A DNA stretch of 54,951 nucleotides, from NCBI RefSeq assembly GCF_009765355.1, contig NZ_VTHK01000020.1, forward strand, positions 111,941 through 166,891, given 5' to 3'. Under the pieces are notes generated by a model. It saw only the letters and a list, made by a program, of their open reading frames with translations, was not told the DNA's origin and did not search any database. A program made the translations under genes and the position numbers. Shown piece after piece: positions 11,101-18,991 of this stretch (position 1 is its first letter; each line of letters starts with the position of its first letter). The stretch is from Amycolatopsis anabasis. Its GTDB lineage: Bacteria; Actinomycetota; Actinomycetes; Mycobacteriales; Pseudonocardiaceae.

Positions 11101-11265
11101 CCGGGTGCCCGCGAACGCGATCCGGCCCTGGCCGGCGGCCCCCGGGCTCTCGTCCGCCCTGGCGGGCGGGTCCTTCGGCGCGGCCACGAGCACCGCGCAG
11201 ACCGCGGCGATGATCAGCACGACCGCGCTCAACAACGCCGACCTGCCGCGCCAGCTCCGACTCAC
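8161..11265 (-). CDS. PD40 beta-propeller and DUF11-type membrane-anchored/secreted protein in the eCIS operon
   Basis: The 1034-residue protein begins with a basic N-terminus and a hydrophobic segment (SALLSAVVLIIAAVCAVLVAAP, given here only by its ends at about 10-32), a signal peptide or anchor. About nine TolB-type PD40 repeats follow (130-640), each with an S-P-D-G-x-x-(I/L/V)-x-F core. Then come a DUF11/CARDB-like domain (about 677-790, LTVTNAGPAPSPG), a Pro-rich linker (795-830), a second such domain (825-933) and a final Ig-like domain with TDFPPGGPVTLNWSPG. The layout is of an extracytoplasmic, wall-spanning binding protein. The GTG at 11265 was chosen for its strong GGGGAGG site; upstream codons look non-coding. 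Its role with the injection system is unknown; surface sensing or anchoring is inference. Confidence 0.82.
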   Translation of the reverse strand: MSRSWRGRSALLSAVVLIIAAVCAVLVAAPKDPPARADESPGAAGQGRIAFAGTRHISLGAAAAPELGDQAKTAPFFGGGPAHLDSEGNARGGQLVFTSLRDEPRPQVYLRTADGQLRRLTTGLDASHPALSPDGRTVAFASSEGARHTLWLVGADGGGLRKLTRSATADEQWPTWSPDGGRLAFSSNAELGRGRQIYHLELATGAVGRVTDERAGDAIQPSWNPVHGTVLAYVVDTDHDDGTTEDQKAHIVNVDGSGDRLLVGGGHDDWQSRQPSWKPDGEAVLFLSRYCLCGSPKFDQVYQQPTPGAVPSGPPQLLLAEDRQVSFPTWLTGPDRLVVTRLTAADRVTADLQDVRPDGADPRDLGVSVLREDPEAATDARRLFRPGAGFDPWMERQSYSPDGRRIAFTRFEDAPGGARIERIWLADADGGNPRPMPLADRRQGDWEFDPVWSPDGTRIALSRRSPGGFPPTGGGPSRIVVAEVATGRVVHALAPPPGLEGQNDTQPAFSADGRTLAFTRGTIADGETGEVRRGRIWTVDTAAFTAQRDLSAVVCGWDCPVTDDSAVFSPDGRTIVFNRESDGLLQAGVDGSGCRVLLPRGASCAGPVGPPPTEPYQPRDASFSPDGGKLVLSARHEGAATTPEHLRILDLASGKLENFTLSLRGRQKEPTWQRSVDLRTELTGAPPPAVVGTPTRTTLTVTNAGPAPSPGTTVTFAPGSGLRLTGVSGDRGSCVPAELRCDLGVLEPGVPVRIAVDVVGDTPGTRDLSWSVSGAVLDADPGNNFASSQVSTVDKPEPPGTPPPPPPAPPSPPAPPSPPPLPGPGLRVSVAPDPSYVGGRAIATYQVRNSGGQQATGIRVSLVLPAGVPVTAVPAGCPGGQCYLGDLPPGGTAVLQVVFAPNAAVDTQVAGVLATSGPDADPSDNTASARLRVLQPKIVAVPPIGPPGFVTSVRGTDFPPGGPVTLNWSPGITAGAAPAVPRRDGSFAAQLLILPKDQLGPRTITASGGGFSPVTTPFLVIAPSVGPPNFVERR

Positions 11266-11372
11266 TGCTTGCCTCCCCGGGTATCCGACCCATCCTTTCC
11301 CGCCTGCCCCGGCCGCCGCAGTGCCGCCGCGGTCCCCTTCGCGGGCACACCGGGAGCCTTTCGGGCACCGGG

Positions 11373-11999
11373 TCAGATCAGCCCGTGCCGCATTGCATAC
11401 CCCACGGCGTGCGCCCGGTTCTTCAACTGCAACCGGGAATTCAGCTCGTACAAGCACTTCTTCACCGTGCGCTCGGAATACGACAACTTCGCCGCGATCT
11501 CGTGGGTGTCGAACCCGTCCGCGACCAGCCGCAGCACGTCCTGCTCACGCGCGGTGAGATGGGAGAACCCCACCGCCTGACCGGTATCCGCCTGCCGCTG
11601 CAACCGGCTCACCTGCTCGAACAACCGGCTGAGCAGATCGCCGGACATACTGCCCTTACCCGACGCCGCCGCCAAAACCGCGCGCGACAGGGAATCCTCC
11701 CCCGCCTCGGCCCGCAACAACAAACCCACCACGCCGCGTTCGATCGCGGTGGTCAGCCGGTGCGTCTCGATCTGCCGCACCAGCAACACAATCCTGGTCG
11801 CCCGCCCGGACTGCAGCACCCGCAACCTCTGCTCGCTGCTGTCGTCCAGCTGATCGATCACCACCACGGTGACCTCTGCCGCCCCCCGCTTCTCGCTGAC
11901 CAGTTCAACCTCGGCCCGGTGCCGCAACAGCGCGGCCACCCCCGCCCGGGAAACCACATCTTCCGCATGTACCGCAACCGTCACTCGAGACATCCGCAT
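11373..11999 (-). CDS. LuxR/NarL-type response regulator in the eCIS locus
   Basis: The 208-residue protein has an N-terminal receiver-like domain (about 5-115) with the segment VTVVVIDQLDD, where the aspartate of VID is at the usual phosphorylation place. The rest of the acidic pocket is weak, so it may be a pseudo-receiver. A LuxR-type HTH occupies about 145-208 (LTAREQDVLRLVADGF, then THEIAAKLSYSERTVKK). No histidine kinase is nearby, making it an orphan regulator. It sits between two eCIS accessory genes and is separated by 107 bases from the PD40 gene, room for a promoter. Actinobacterial eCIS loci often carry such a regulator, so local control of eCIS expression is likely but inferred. 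The start could be the ATG at 11999 or the one six bases on. Confidence 0.85.
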   Translation of the reverse strand: MRMSRVTVAVHAEDVVSRAGVAALLRHRAEVELVSEKRGAAEVTVVVIDQLDDSSEQRLRVLQSGRATRIVLLVRQIETHRLTTAIERGVVGLLLRAEAGEDSLSRAVLAAASGKGSMSGDLLSRLFEQVSRLQRQADTGQAVGFSHLTAREQDVLRLVADGFDTHEIAAKLSYSERTVKKCLYELNSRLQLKNRAHAVGYAMRHGLI

Positions 12000-12080
12000 C
12001 GCATCCTTCGATTCGCTCCCCTACTGAGCCGAAGCAGCATCACCAGCGGGAATCAAGGATCGATAAACGTGCCTGCGAAC

Positions 12081-13370
12081 TCAGCCCTTGTTGACGAGGA
12101 ATCCGTTCACCGTCACCAGTTCGGTGCAGTTGGGCGCGGGCGCGCCGCTCGGCGGCACACCGGTCTTCGTGCAGGTCACGGTGACCGATGCGGTGGCCTT
12201 CTGGTCGATGTCGACCGGGGTGACCCAGTGGTAGTCCTGATTGCGGAAGGTCTCCAGCGCGATGGTCGCGATCGTCCGGTCCCCGAGTTTGATCGTGACG
12301 CGGCCTTCGTCGCCCTGGAAGTTCGACAGCAGCATGTCGGTGACGCGGAACACCTTGCCGTCCGGCACGGTGTAGGCATTCGTCCCGGTCTGCCCCGGAT
12401 TGGTCTGGACCTGGATGTTGGTGTCGAACTGCTGGCGATCCCCGCCCGAATTGGGGCCATCCGGGTTGTTCTGGCCATCCTGCCCGGTTCCCGTCTGCTG
12501 GCCGGGTCCGCCTTTTCCTTGCTGTTTCCCGGGATTTCCGCCTTGCCCCGGGCTGAGCCCGCCCGCCTCGGCGATCTGGTTCGTCTTGTCGTCCACCGCC
12601 TGCCGGGCCGCCGAGTTGACCGCGGGCCGCACCAGCCCGAACCACAACGCGAGCAAGGCCAGCAGCAGCCCGAGCAACGCCAGCAGCCAGCGCGGCAGCA
12701 CCGGGCGCTGGGTGAACGTACCGTCCAGCACGATCGCGGGCGGCGCGTCGGGGATCGCGGTGTCGTCCTCGCCCCGGCGGTTCACCCTGACCTGGAACGG
12801 TTTGGTCACCGGTTTGCCGAACCAGAGCAGCTTGTGCGCGCGGACGGTCAGCTCGGACTCGGTGGCCTGGCCGGGCGGCAGGGTCAGCATGCCGGGCCGG
12901 GTGGTCAGCGTGAGATCGTCGCTGCCCTGCACGCCGTCCACCGCCAGCGCGGCCGCATCGTTGCCGCGGTTGTCCAGCCGGATCGCGTAGCGGGCGCTTC
13001 GCCTGCCCGCCTTGGCCTGCGGCACCAGCTCGGCCCCGGCGTCGAGATAGGGCGCGATCACCACGGTTTCTTCGAGCACCACGGTGTTCTCCGGATGCTC
13101 GGCGGGCAGCACCCGGACCCCCACCGGCACCTGCCCGACCGGCACCTCCGGCGACCGCGGTGGCTGGAGGGACACCACGACGTTGCCGGAAGTGCCGGGG
13201 TACAGCGAAATCCGCGCGGGCTCCACGACCGCCCACGGCGCGAGCGCACCGAGGATCTCGAAGGTGTAGGCCTCGACGATATCCGTGCTGTTGAACACGG
13301 TCACCGTGATGGTGCCGGTCTCCCCGGGGGTGATGACGGGCGCGCCCAACGCGAGGTTTGCTGAAGTGAC
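12081..13370 (-). CDS. membrane-anchored eCIS accessory protein with Ig-like domains
   Basis: The protein has about 429 residues. The N-terminal half (1-215) is two beta-rich COG1470/Ig-like domains (PGETGTITVTVFNST, VVVSLQPPRSPEVPVGQVPVGV, SARYAIRLDNRGNDA). One transmembrane helix follows at about 222-245 (LLALLGLLLALLALWFGL). A Gly/Gln/Asn-rich flexible linker (265-310) leads to a C-terminal beta domain (310-429) with FRVTDMLLSNFQGDEGRVTIKLG. The Ig-like part may lie on the cytoplasmic side, because no signal peptide precedes it. Proteins of this build recur in actinobacterial eCIS loci and may tether or trigger particles at the membrane; that is inference. The start is uncertain: GTG at 13370 or 13373, with no clear Shine-Dalgarno sequence. 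The longer open frame upstream overlaps the end of the SARP gene. Confidence 0.72.
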   Translation of the reverse strand, partial: VTSANLALGAPVITPGETGTITVTVFNSTDIVEAYTFEILGALAPWAVVEPARISLYPGTSGNVVVSLQPPRSPEVPVGQVPVGVRVLPAEHPENTVVLEETVVIAPYLDAGAELVPQAKAGRRSARYAIRLDNRGNDAAALAVDGVQGSDDLTLTTRPGMLTLPPGQATESELTVRAHKLLWFGKPVTKPFQVRVNRRGEDDTAIPDAPPAIVLDGTFTQRPVLPRWLLALLGLLLALLALWFGLVRPAVNSAARQAVDDKTNQIAEAGGLSPGQGGNPGKQQGKGGPGQQTGTGQDGQNNPDGPNSGGDRQQFDTNIQVQTNPGQTGTNAYTVPDGKVFRVTDMLLSNFQGDEGRVTIKLGDRTIATIALETFRNQDYHWVTPVDIDQKATASVTVTCTKTGVPPSGAPAPNCTELVTVNGFLVNKG

Positions 13371-13422
13371 CACCAGGCCACGGTAGGCACGCGGGCGGCG
13401 CGGTTCGAGGGACCGCGGGGCA

Positions 13423-15201
13423 TCATCGCGGCCCCGAACAGGTTCCCCGCCGACCCTCTCCCATGGTCGTCGCGAACAATCGGACCACGTCCTGGCAACC
13501 ATAGCGGCCGGGCGCGGGCGAGGTGAGCAGGTTGAGGTTGACCAGCGATTCGGCCAGCTCCTCGGCGATCTCCTCCGGCCGGTGCAGGATCCCGGCGACC
13601 GCGGCGAGCGGAAGATCGGGTGCCGCGGACGCGGCCAGCAACCGAAGCGCCCTGGCCTGTTCCCCGCTCAACTGCTCGCTCCCCAGCCGGAATCCGGCGA
13701 CCGAGGCGGCAAGGCCCGGGTCTTCGTGGAGACACCCGGCGGCCGACGCGAGGCGTTTGTGCGGTTGCCCGGCCAGCCGTTGCGCCACTTCGCGGACGGT
13801 GAGCGGCAGGTGCCCGCATTCCGCCACCACCGACAGCGCGGCCTCGGGCTCGGCCGCCACCCGGTCCCGGCCGACGATCCGGCTGAACAGGGCGAGCGAC
13901 TCGGCCGGACCGGGCACCTCGAGCCGGCAGGTCGTGACGCCGGGCAGGGTGGTCAGCGGGGTGCGCCCGGCGATCAGCACGGCACAGCCCGGGGTGCCGG
14001 GCAGCAACGGGCGGACCTGCTCGGCGTCGTGGGCGTTGTCAAGTACCACGAGTACCCGCTTCCCGGCGAGCGCGGTCCGCAGCAGCGCGGCCCGCTGATC
14101 CAGCGTCCCCGGGATCCGGTCGGTGGAAATCCCCAGTGCCAGCAGGAAATCACGCACAATCCGGGCGGGTTCCGCACCGCACAGGTCGGCGTAGAGCTGA
14201 CCGTCCGGGAACTCGTCCCGCACCAGGTGCGCGACATGCACGGCGAGCGCCGTCTTGCCGACCCCGGCCATCCCGGAGATCGCGGTGATCGCCACCGCGT
14301 TCCCGGCACCGGCGCACAGGCGTTCCACCAGTTGCGCGGCAATCCCGGCACGGCCGGTGAAATCGGGCAGATCGGCGGGCAACCGGGCGCGCCGGGGAAG
14401 TCGTGCGACGACCGAGGGCCGCACCGCACGCGCGGGCAACTCACCGGTGAGGATGCGGTGGTGCAGCGCCACCAGGTCCGGGCCGGGCTCGACGCCCAGT
14501 TCCCGGACCAGGGTCCGCCGGGTGTCGACATAGACCGCCAGCGCCTCCGCGAGCCTGCCGCAGCGGTACAACGCGGTCATCAGCTGCCCGCGCAGCCCTT
14601 CCCGCAACGGCTGTTCCAGGGTCAGCGTCCGCAGTTCGGGCAGGATCTCGGCATGCCTGCCCAGTTCCAGGTCGAGCTGGAACCGGGTCTCCAGCAACGC
14701 GACCCGCCGTTCCGCGAGCCGGGCGCGCTGCCGCGCGGCATACGGGCCCGGCACTCCGGCCAGCGGATCGCCCGCCCACAACGCCAGGCCGGAACCGAGC
14801 AGGTCACGCGCGTTGGCCGCGTCGCCCGCGCGGCGCGCCCGCTCCGCCGCCGCGAACCTCGCCTCGGCGAGATCGGCGTCGAGCACGTTCCCGCCCAACG
14901 GCAGCGAATAGCCGTCCCCGACCGACAGCAGCACCCGCGCGGGCGCCCGCGCCGGGCGGTCCGGTTCGAGCGTGGTCCGCAAGCCGAGGACATAGGTGCG
15001 CAACGAAGTCAGCGCCCGCGCCGGTGGCCGCTCGCCCCACACCGCGTCGACCAGCTCCGACGCGGTCGCGACCTGCCCGCCACGCAGCAGCAACGCGGCG
15101 AGCACCGCCTGCCGCTTCGGCGGCCCGATGTCCAGCGGCCGGTTGTGCTGCCAGCCGCGCACCGTGCCCAGGACGGCGAACCGGAGTCCGCTGGCGCCCA
15201 T
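13423..15201 (-). CDS. SARP-family regulator with NB-ARC domain, no TPR part
   Basis: The 592-residue protein has an OmpR-like DNA-binding domain (1-90, LRFAVLGTVRGWQHNRPLDIG), a bacterial transcriptional activation domain BTAD (95-245) and an NB-ARC-type ATPase domain (280-520) with Walker A GMAGVGKTALAVHVAH near 312. It ends soon after the winged-helix region of the NB-ARC (YGCQDVVRLFATTMG) and lacks the TPR array seen in the two other SARPs of this window. The ATG at 15201 has a good AAGGGGG site. The gene is divergent from another SARP at 15356 and lies only about 50 bases upstream of the first eCIS gene on the same strand. It could therefore control either the eCIS locus or the PKS cluster; which one cannot be told from sequence. 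Confidence 0.87.
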   Translation of the reverse strand: MGASGLRFAVLGTVRGWQHNRPLDIGPPKRQAVLAALLLRGGQVATASELVDAVWGERPPARALTSLRTYVLGLRTTLEPDRPARAPARVLLSVGDGYSLPLGGNVLDADLAEARFAAAERARRAGDAANARDLLGSGLALWAGDPLAGVPGPYAARQRARLAERRVALLETRFQLDLELGRHAEILPELRTLTLEQPLREGLRGQLMTALYRCGRLAEALAVYVDTRRTLVRELGVEPGPDLVALHHRILTGELPARAVRPSVVARLPRRARLPADLPDFTGRAGIAAQLVERLCAGAGNAVAITAISGMAGVGKTALAVHVAHLVRDEFPDGQLYADLCGAEPARIVRDFLLALGISTDRIPGTLDQRAALLRTALAGKRVLVVLDNAHDAEQVRPLLPGTPGCAVLIAGRTPLTTLPGVTTCRLEVPGPAESLALFSRIVGRDRVAAEPEAALSVVAECGHLPLTVREVAQRLAGQPHKRLASAAGCLHEDPGLAASVAGFRLGSEQLSGEQARALRLLAASAAPDLPLAAVAGILHRPEEIAEELAESLVNLNLLTSPAPGRYGCQDVVRLFATTMGEGRRGTCSGPR

Positions 15202-15240
15202 CCCAATCCCCCTTGCCCGAGCACGACGAACGCCGTGTAG

Positions 15241-15267
15241 CCACCCGGCTACTAGTAAGTCGGGTGG
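15241..15267. promoter_or_regulatory. palindromic site between two divergent SARP genes
   Basis: Inside the 154-base divergent intergenic region there is an inverted repeat with arms CCACCCG (15241-15247) and CGGGTGG (15261-15267). Between them sits the self-complementary core TACTAGTA (15250-15257). The site is about 40 bases from the ATG of the minus-strand SARP and about 90 bases from the GTG of the plus-strand SARP, so one bound protein could control both. SARPs usually bind direct repeats, so an inverted repeat may belong to another regulator. Functional meaning is inferred from position and symmetry. Confidence 0.45.
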
Positions 15268-15355
15268 TACCTGCCCCCTGATACATCCATTCGCAGTCGG
15301 AAAACTCACACACGTGCCCGGCGCGCCGCCGGAACGAACTCGGCAGGCTGGACTG

Positions 15356-18235
15356 GTGGCAGACGGTTCGGGCGGAGAGTTGCGTCTCGGGGTACTCGGC
15401 CCGCTCCGGGCGTGGCAGGGCACGGCCGAGATCCCGCTCGGTTCCCCGCAGCAGCGGGCCGTGCTCGCGATGCTCGTCCTGCGCGACGGCGCGGCGGTGT
15501 CGATCGGCGAACTGGTCGACGGGCTGTGGGGCGAGACGCCGCCGAACCAGGCGGTGGCGGCACTGCGCACCTATATCGGCCGGCTGCGCGCCGCTTTCGG
15601 CCGCCGGGACCGGGATCGGGTCGTCACCTCGGTCAGCGGCGGATACCAGCTCGCCGCCGGTCTGGCCACCGATCTCGGGGATTTCGAGCGGCGGCTCGCC
15701 GAAGCGGATATCGCGCGGGCCTCCGGCGATCTGGCGGAAGCCAGGACGGCCCTGCTCGGCGCACTCGAGTTGTGGCGGGACGAGCCGTTGGCCGGGCTTC
15801 CCGGCCCGTTCGCGCGGGCGCAGCGGGCCCGGCTGACCGAGCAACGGCTCGCCGTGGTGGAAGACCGGCTGGAGATCGACCTGGCGCTGGGCAGGCACGC
15901 CGAGGCCGCCGCGGAACTGACCGATCTGGTGCACCGGCACCCGTTGCAGCAGCACTGGCACGGCCTGCTGATGCGGGCGTTGCACGGCGGTGGCCGGCGG
16001 GCGGAGGCGCTCGGTGTCTACGCCGACCTGTCGCGCGTCCTGGATCGCGAGCTGGGCTGCGAGCCCGGCGAGGAGTTGCGCGCGCTGCACGCCCGGCTGC
16101 TCGCCGAACCGGAACCGGGCAGTACACGCGAATCGCCACCCGCCGCGGTACCGGCGCAGCTGCCCGCCGACATCACCGATTTCACCGGGCGCATCCGGCA
16201 GGCCGAGACCTTGCGCGCGGCGCTCACCGCCGGGTCACCGGTCGTCGTTTCCGGGGTGACCGGGACCGGCGGAGTGGGCAAGACCGCACTGGCCGTGCAC
16301 GTGGCGCACGCGGTGCGGACGGGGTTCCCGGACGGGCAGCTGTACGTCGATCTCGGCGGCGCCGGCACCGAGCCCGCGGCCCCGGCCGTGGTACTCGCCG
16401 GGTTCCTGCACGCGCTCGGCGTGCCGCGGCCCAAGATCCCGGCGGACACCGGCGAGCGGGCGGCCCTGTACCGGTCCATTGTGGACGGAAGAAGAGTGCT
16501 GGTGTTGCTGGACAACGCGCGCGACACCGAGCAGGTCGCGCCGCTGCTGCCGGGCGGGGAGGGCAGCGCGGCGCTGATCACCAGCCGGGCCAAGCTCGGC
16601 GGGCTGCCGGGCCGGACGGTCCACCTGGACGTGCTGGACGCCGAGGAGGCGCTGGCCCTGCTCGCCCGCCTGGTGGGCGAGTGGCGCGTCGACGCCGAAC
16701 GGGCGGCGACGCTGGAGTTGGTGTCCGCCTGCGGCTTCCTCCCGCTGGCGATCCGCATCGCGGGCGCCCGGCTGGCGGGCCGGCCGTCCTGGACGATCGC
16801 GTCGCTGGCCGAGCGATTGGCGGGCGAGCGGCGGCGACTGCGCGAGTTGCGAGTGGCCGATCTCGCCGTGGAAGCGACCTTCGATCTCGGCTACGCCCAG
16901 CTCGAACCGCCCCAGCGCCGGGCGTTCCGGCTGCTCGCGGTCGTCGACGGGGTGGGGTTCACCCTGCCCGCCGCGTCCTCGATCCTGGGCCTGGACGAGG
17001 AAACCACCCTGCCGCTCGTGGAGTCCCTTGTGGACGCGAGCCTGCTGGAGGAACCGGCACCCCGCCATTTTCGCTTCCACGACCTGGTGAAACTCTATGC
17101 CCGCCAGCGCAGCGAGGCGGAGGACCCGGACACCGAGCGGGCGGCCGCGCTGGCGCGGCTGCTCGACTACGCGTTGGCGACCGCGCGCAACGCCTACCGG
17201 ACCATCGAACCGGCCAGCGTGCTCGCCGACCGGCTCTTTCCCACCACCGCGGCCGGATTGCCTTTCACCTGCCCGAAGGAAGCACACGACTGGGTCGCCG
17301 CCCGGCGTTCGGTGCTGCTCGGGACCACCCGCCGGGCCGCCGGGAATCCCGCCTGCCCGCTGCGCCCGGCGGCCGATCTGCTGCTGGTCGTGGGCCTGCT
17401 CGCGGACGGCGGCACCGCGGGCACGGACCTCGAGCAGACCGGCCGGGTGATCGTGCGACGGGCCGGGGAAACCTCGGATCCGGCCAGCGCCGCGCGGGCG
17501 CATGTGGTGCTCGGCAAGGTGGCGCTGGAACACGGGCACCTGCTCCAGGCCGAGGAGGAACGCCTGCTCGCGCTCCGGCTCAGCAGGCAGACCGACGATC
17601 ACCTGCTGATCGCCACCTGCACGCTCGCCTCCGGGGTGGTCGCGGTGGAAACCGGGCGCTACGCCGACGCGGCCGGGGACCTCGACGAGGCCCTCGCCGG
17701 GTACCAGGCGATCGACGATCGGGCGGGCAAGCTGTTCACGCTCGCCTACCTCGCCCGCGCGCAGCTCGGCCTCGGGAACGCCGAAATCGGGCTGGCCATG
17801 GCCGAGCACGCGGTGCGGGTCAGCAAGACGGTCGGTCCCACCGGGCTCGCCGCGCGGGCCGCCCTCCACCAGCTCGGCAACGTGCTCGCCGAACTGGGCA
17901 GGTTGGACGACGCGATCGGTGTCTACCAGGAATCCATTCAACTGGACCGGAAAACCGGGAACACCATGCACCAGGCCACCATGCAGGTGCTGCTGGCCGA
18001 GCTCTACCTGCGCACGGGCCGCCCCACCGAGGCGATGCACCACGCGGAACTGGGCCACACCGCCGGCAGGCGCATCGAGCACGCGCAGTTCAGCGGCCTG
18101 GCACTGGAACTGCTCGGGCAGGCGCTGGCCGAACTCGGGCAGCCGGACCGGGCCCGCGGTTGCTGGCAAGAGGCGCTGGAGATACTCGAGCCGCTCGGCA
18201 CCGCGGACGCCGACCGGATCCGCGATCGCCTGTAG
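15356..18235 (+). CDS. SARP-family regulator with NB-ARC and TPR domains
   Basis: The 959-residue, AfsR-like protein has an OmpR-type winged helix (about 1-95, ELRLGVLGPLRAWQG), BTAD (100-250), NB-ARC ATPase (270-540) with GTGGVGKTALAVHVAH near residue 305 and the sensor segment LVLLDNARDTEQVAPLLPG, then a long C-terminal TPR region (about 600-959). Such proteins activate secondary-metabolite promoters, with ATP-driven and TPR-mediated input. The GTG at 15356 was chosen because it places the conserved LGVLGPLRAW near the N-terminus. The upstream open frame is antisense to the divergent SARP and looks like a shadow. The Shine-Dalgarno match is weak. Together with the 13423 gene it forms a divergent regulator pair at the border of the eCIS and PKS regions; its target is unknown. 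Confidence 0.87.
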   Translation: MADGSGGELRLGVLGPLRAWQGTAEIPLGSPQQRAVLAMLVLRDGAAVSIGELVDGLWGETPPNQAVAALRTYIGRLRAAFGRRDRDRVVTSVSGGYQLAAGLATDLGDFERRLAEADIARASGDLAEARTALLGALELWRDEPLAGLPGPFARAQRARLTEQRLAVVEDRLEIDLALGRHAEAAAELTDLVHRHPLQQHWHGLLMRALHGGGRRAEALGVYADLSRVLDRELGCEPGEELRALHARLLAEPEPGSTRESPPAAVPAQLPADITDFTGRIRQAETLRAALTAGSPVVVSGVTGTGGVGKTALAVHVAHAVRTGFPDGQLYVDLGGAGTEPAAPAVVLAGFLHALGVPRPKIPADTGERAALYRSIVDGRRVLVLLDNARDTEQVAPLLPGGEGSAALITSRAKLGGLPGRTVHLDVLDAEEALALLARLVGEWRVDAERAATLELVSACGFLPLAIRIAGARLAGRPSWTIASLAERLAGERRRLRELRVADLAVEATFDLGYAQLEPPQRRAFRLLAVVDGVGFTLPAASSILGLDEETTLPLVESLVDASLLEEPAPRHFRFHDLVKLYARQRSEAEDPDTERAAALARLLDYALATARNAYRTIEPASVLADRLFPTTAAGLPFTCPKEAHDWVAARRSVLLGTTRRAAGNPACPLRPAADLLLVVGLLADGGTAGTDLEQTGRVIVRRAGETSDPASAARAHVVLGKVALEHGHLLQAEEERLLALRLSRQTDDHLLIATCTLASGVVAVETGRYADAAGDLDEALAGYQAIDDRAGKLFTLAYLARAQLGLGNAEIGLAMAEHAVRVSKTVGPTGLAARAALHQLGNVLAELGRLDDAIGVYQESIQLDRKTGNTMHQATMQVLLAELYLRTGRPTEAMHHAELGHTAGRRIEHAQFSGLALELLGQALAELGQPDRARGCWQEALEILEPLGTADADRIRDRL

Positions 18236-18397
18236 CTCGGCGCCGCCATAACCGAGGCCAATGCGGCACATAAAACTGTTGCATGGAAAAGTGGCCTTAG
18301 CCGCCAGGATTCAGGAAGCATACGCTGGCTCCACCGCACGTGTGCCGCGTTTTCACGGACGGATCAAAGGGAACACAAGAATCCTCGGGAGCCTCCA

Positions 18398-18991
18398 GTG
18401 CGAAGCACAAGAATTGTGCTCTATGCCCTCCTCATCACCTGGGCCGTCGGCGTCTCACCCGCCGCCGCTTCGCCGAGCGCACCGGCGTCGTCGGCAGGCC
18501 AGAACGCGTTCGTCCTGTCCAGCTCCGCCTTCGCCAACGGCGGCGTCATCCCCAAGGTCCACGAGTGCACCAGCGGCGGCGGCAACGACCCCGCCAAGAA
18601 GAACGAGTCCCCGCCCCTGGCCTGGTCCGGCGCTCCGGCCGCCGCCAAGAGCTACGCGATCGTCATGCGCGATCTCGACAACAACAACCTCCTCCACTGG
18701 ATCATCTACGACATCCCGGTGAGCGCGACCTCGCTCCCCCAGAACGTCGAGCACGTCTACCAGCCCTCGGTCCCCGCGGGCGCCAGGCAGATCTACTACC
18801 GGGGAAGCGCGAACCTCTTCGGCTACCAGGGACCGTGCTCGCCTTCGACGGTGAACACCTACGAGTTCGTCGTCCATGCGCTCAACCGGGAATCGCTGAC
18901 CAACCTGAACTCCAACTCGTCGATCCAGACCGCCGCCCGGACGATCGCCGCGGCCTCGATCGGCTCGGCCAGGATCACCGGCGAATCGTAG
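18398..18991 (+). CDS. secreted YbhB/YbcL-type PEBP family protein
   Basis: The 197-residue protein starts with a clear Sec signal peptide (basic start, hydrophobic stretch to about residue 20, then SPAAASPSAPA with an AxA cleavage site near 24). The mature part shows the bacterial PEBP pattern: FVLSSSAFANGGVIPKVHECTSGG, the ESPPLAWSGAPAAAKSYAIVMRD core with the ligand-site aspartate, LLHWIIYDIP with its histidine, and NLFGYQGPCSP. Members of this family resemble eukaryotic Raf kinase inhibitor protein; in bacteria their function is mostly unknown. The GTG at 18398 follows a GGGAG site. It faces the TetR gene tail to tail with the stop codons adjacent, so it is an independent transcription unit of unclear relation to the cluster. 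Confidence 0.88.
   Translation: MRSTRIVLYALLITWAVGVSPAAASPSAPASSAGQNAFVLSSSAFANGGVIPKVHECTSGGGNDPAKKNESPPLAWSGAPAAAKSYAIVMRDLDNNNLLHWIIYDIPVSATSLPQNVEHVYQPSVPAGARQIYYRGSANLFGYQGPCSPSTVNTYEFVVHALNRESLTNLNSNSSIQTAARTIAAASIGSARITGES

Noticed and set aside
15202..15570. N-terminal extensions of the two SARP frames into each other
   Set aside because: Family alignment puts LGVLG/AVLG motifs near the true N-terminus, and the minus-strand SARP has a good ribosome-binding site at 15201. The extensions are low-complexity shadow translations.
18236..18397. RNA element or SARP direct repeats upstream of the PEBP-like gene
   Set aside because: I saw no convincing repeat pair or stable long hairpin; nothing specific can be supported beyond a likely promoter.
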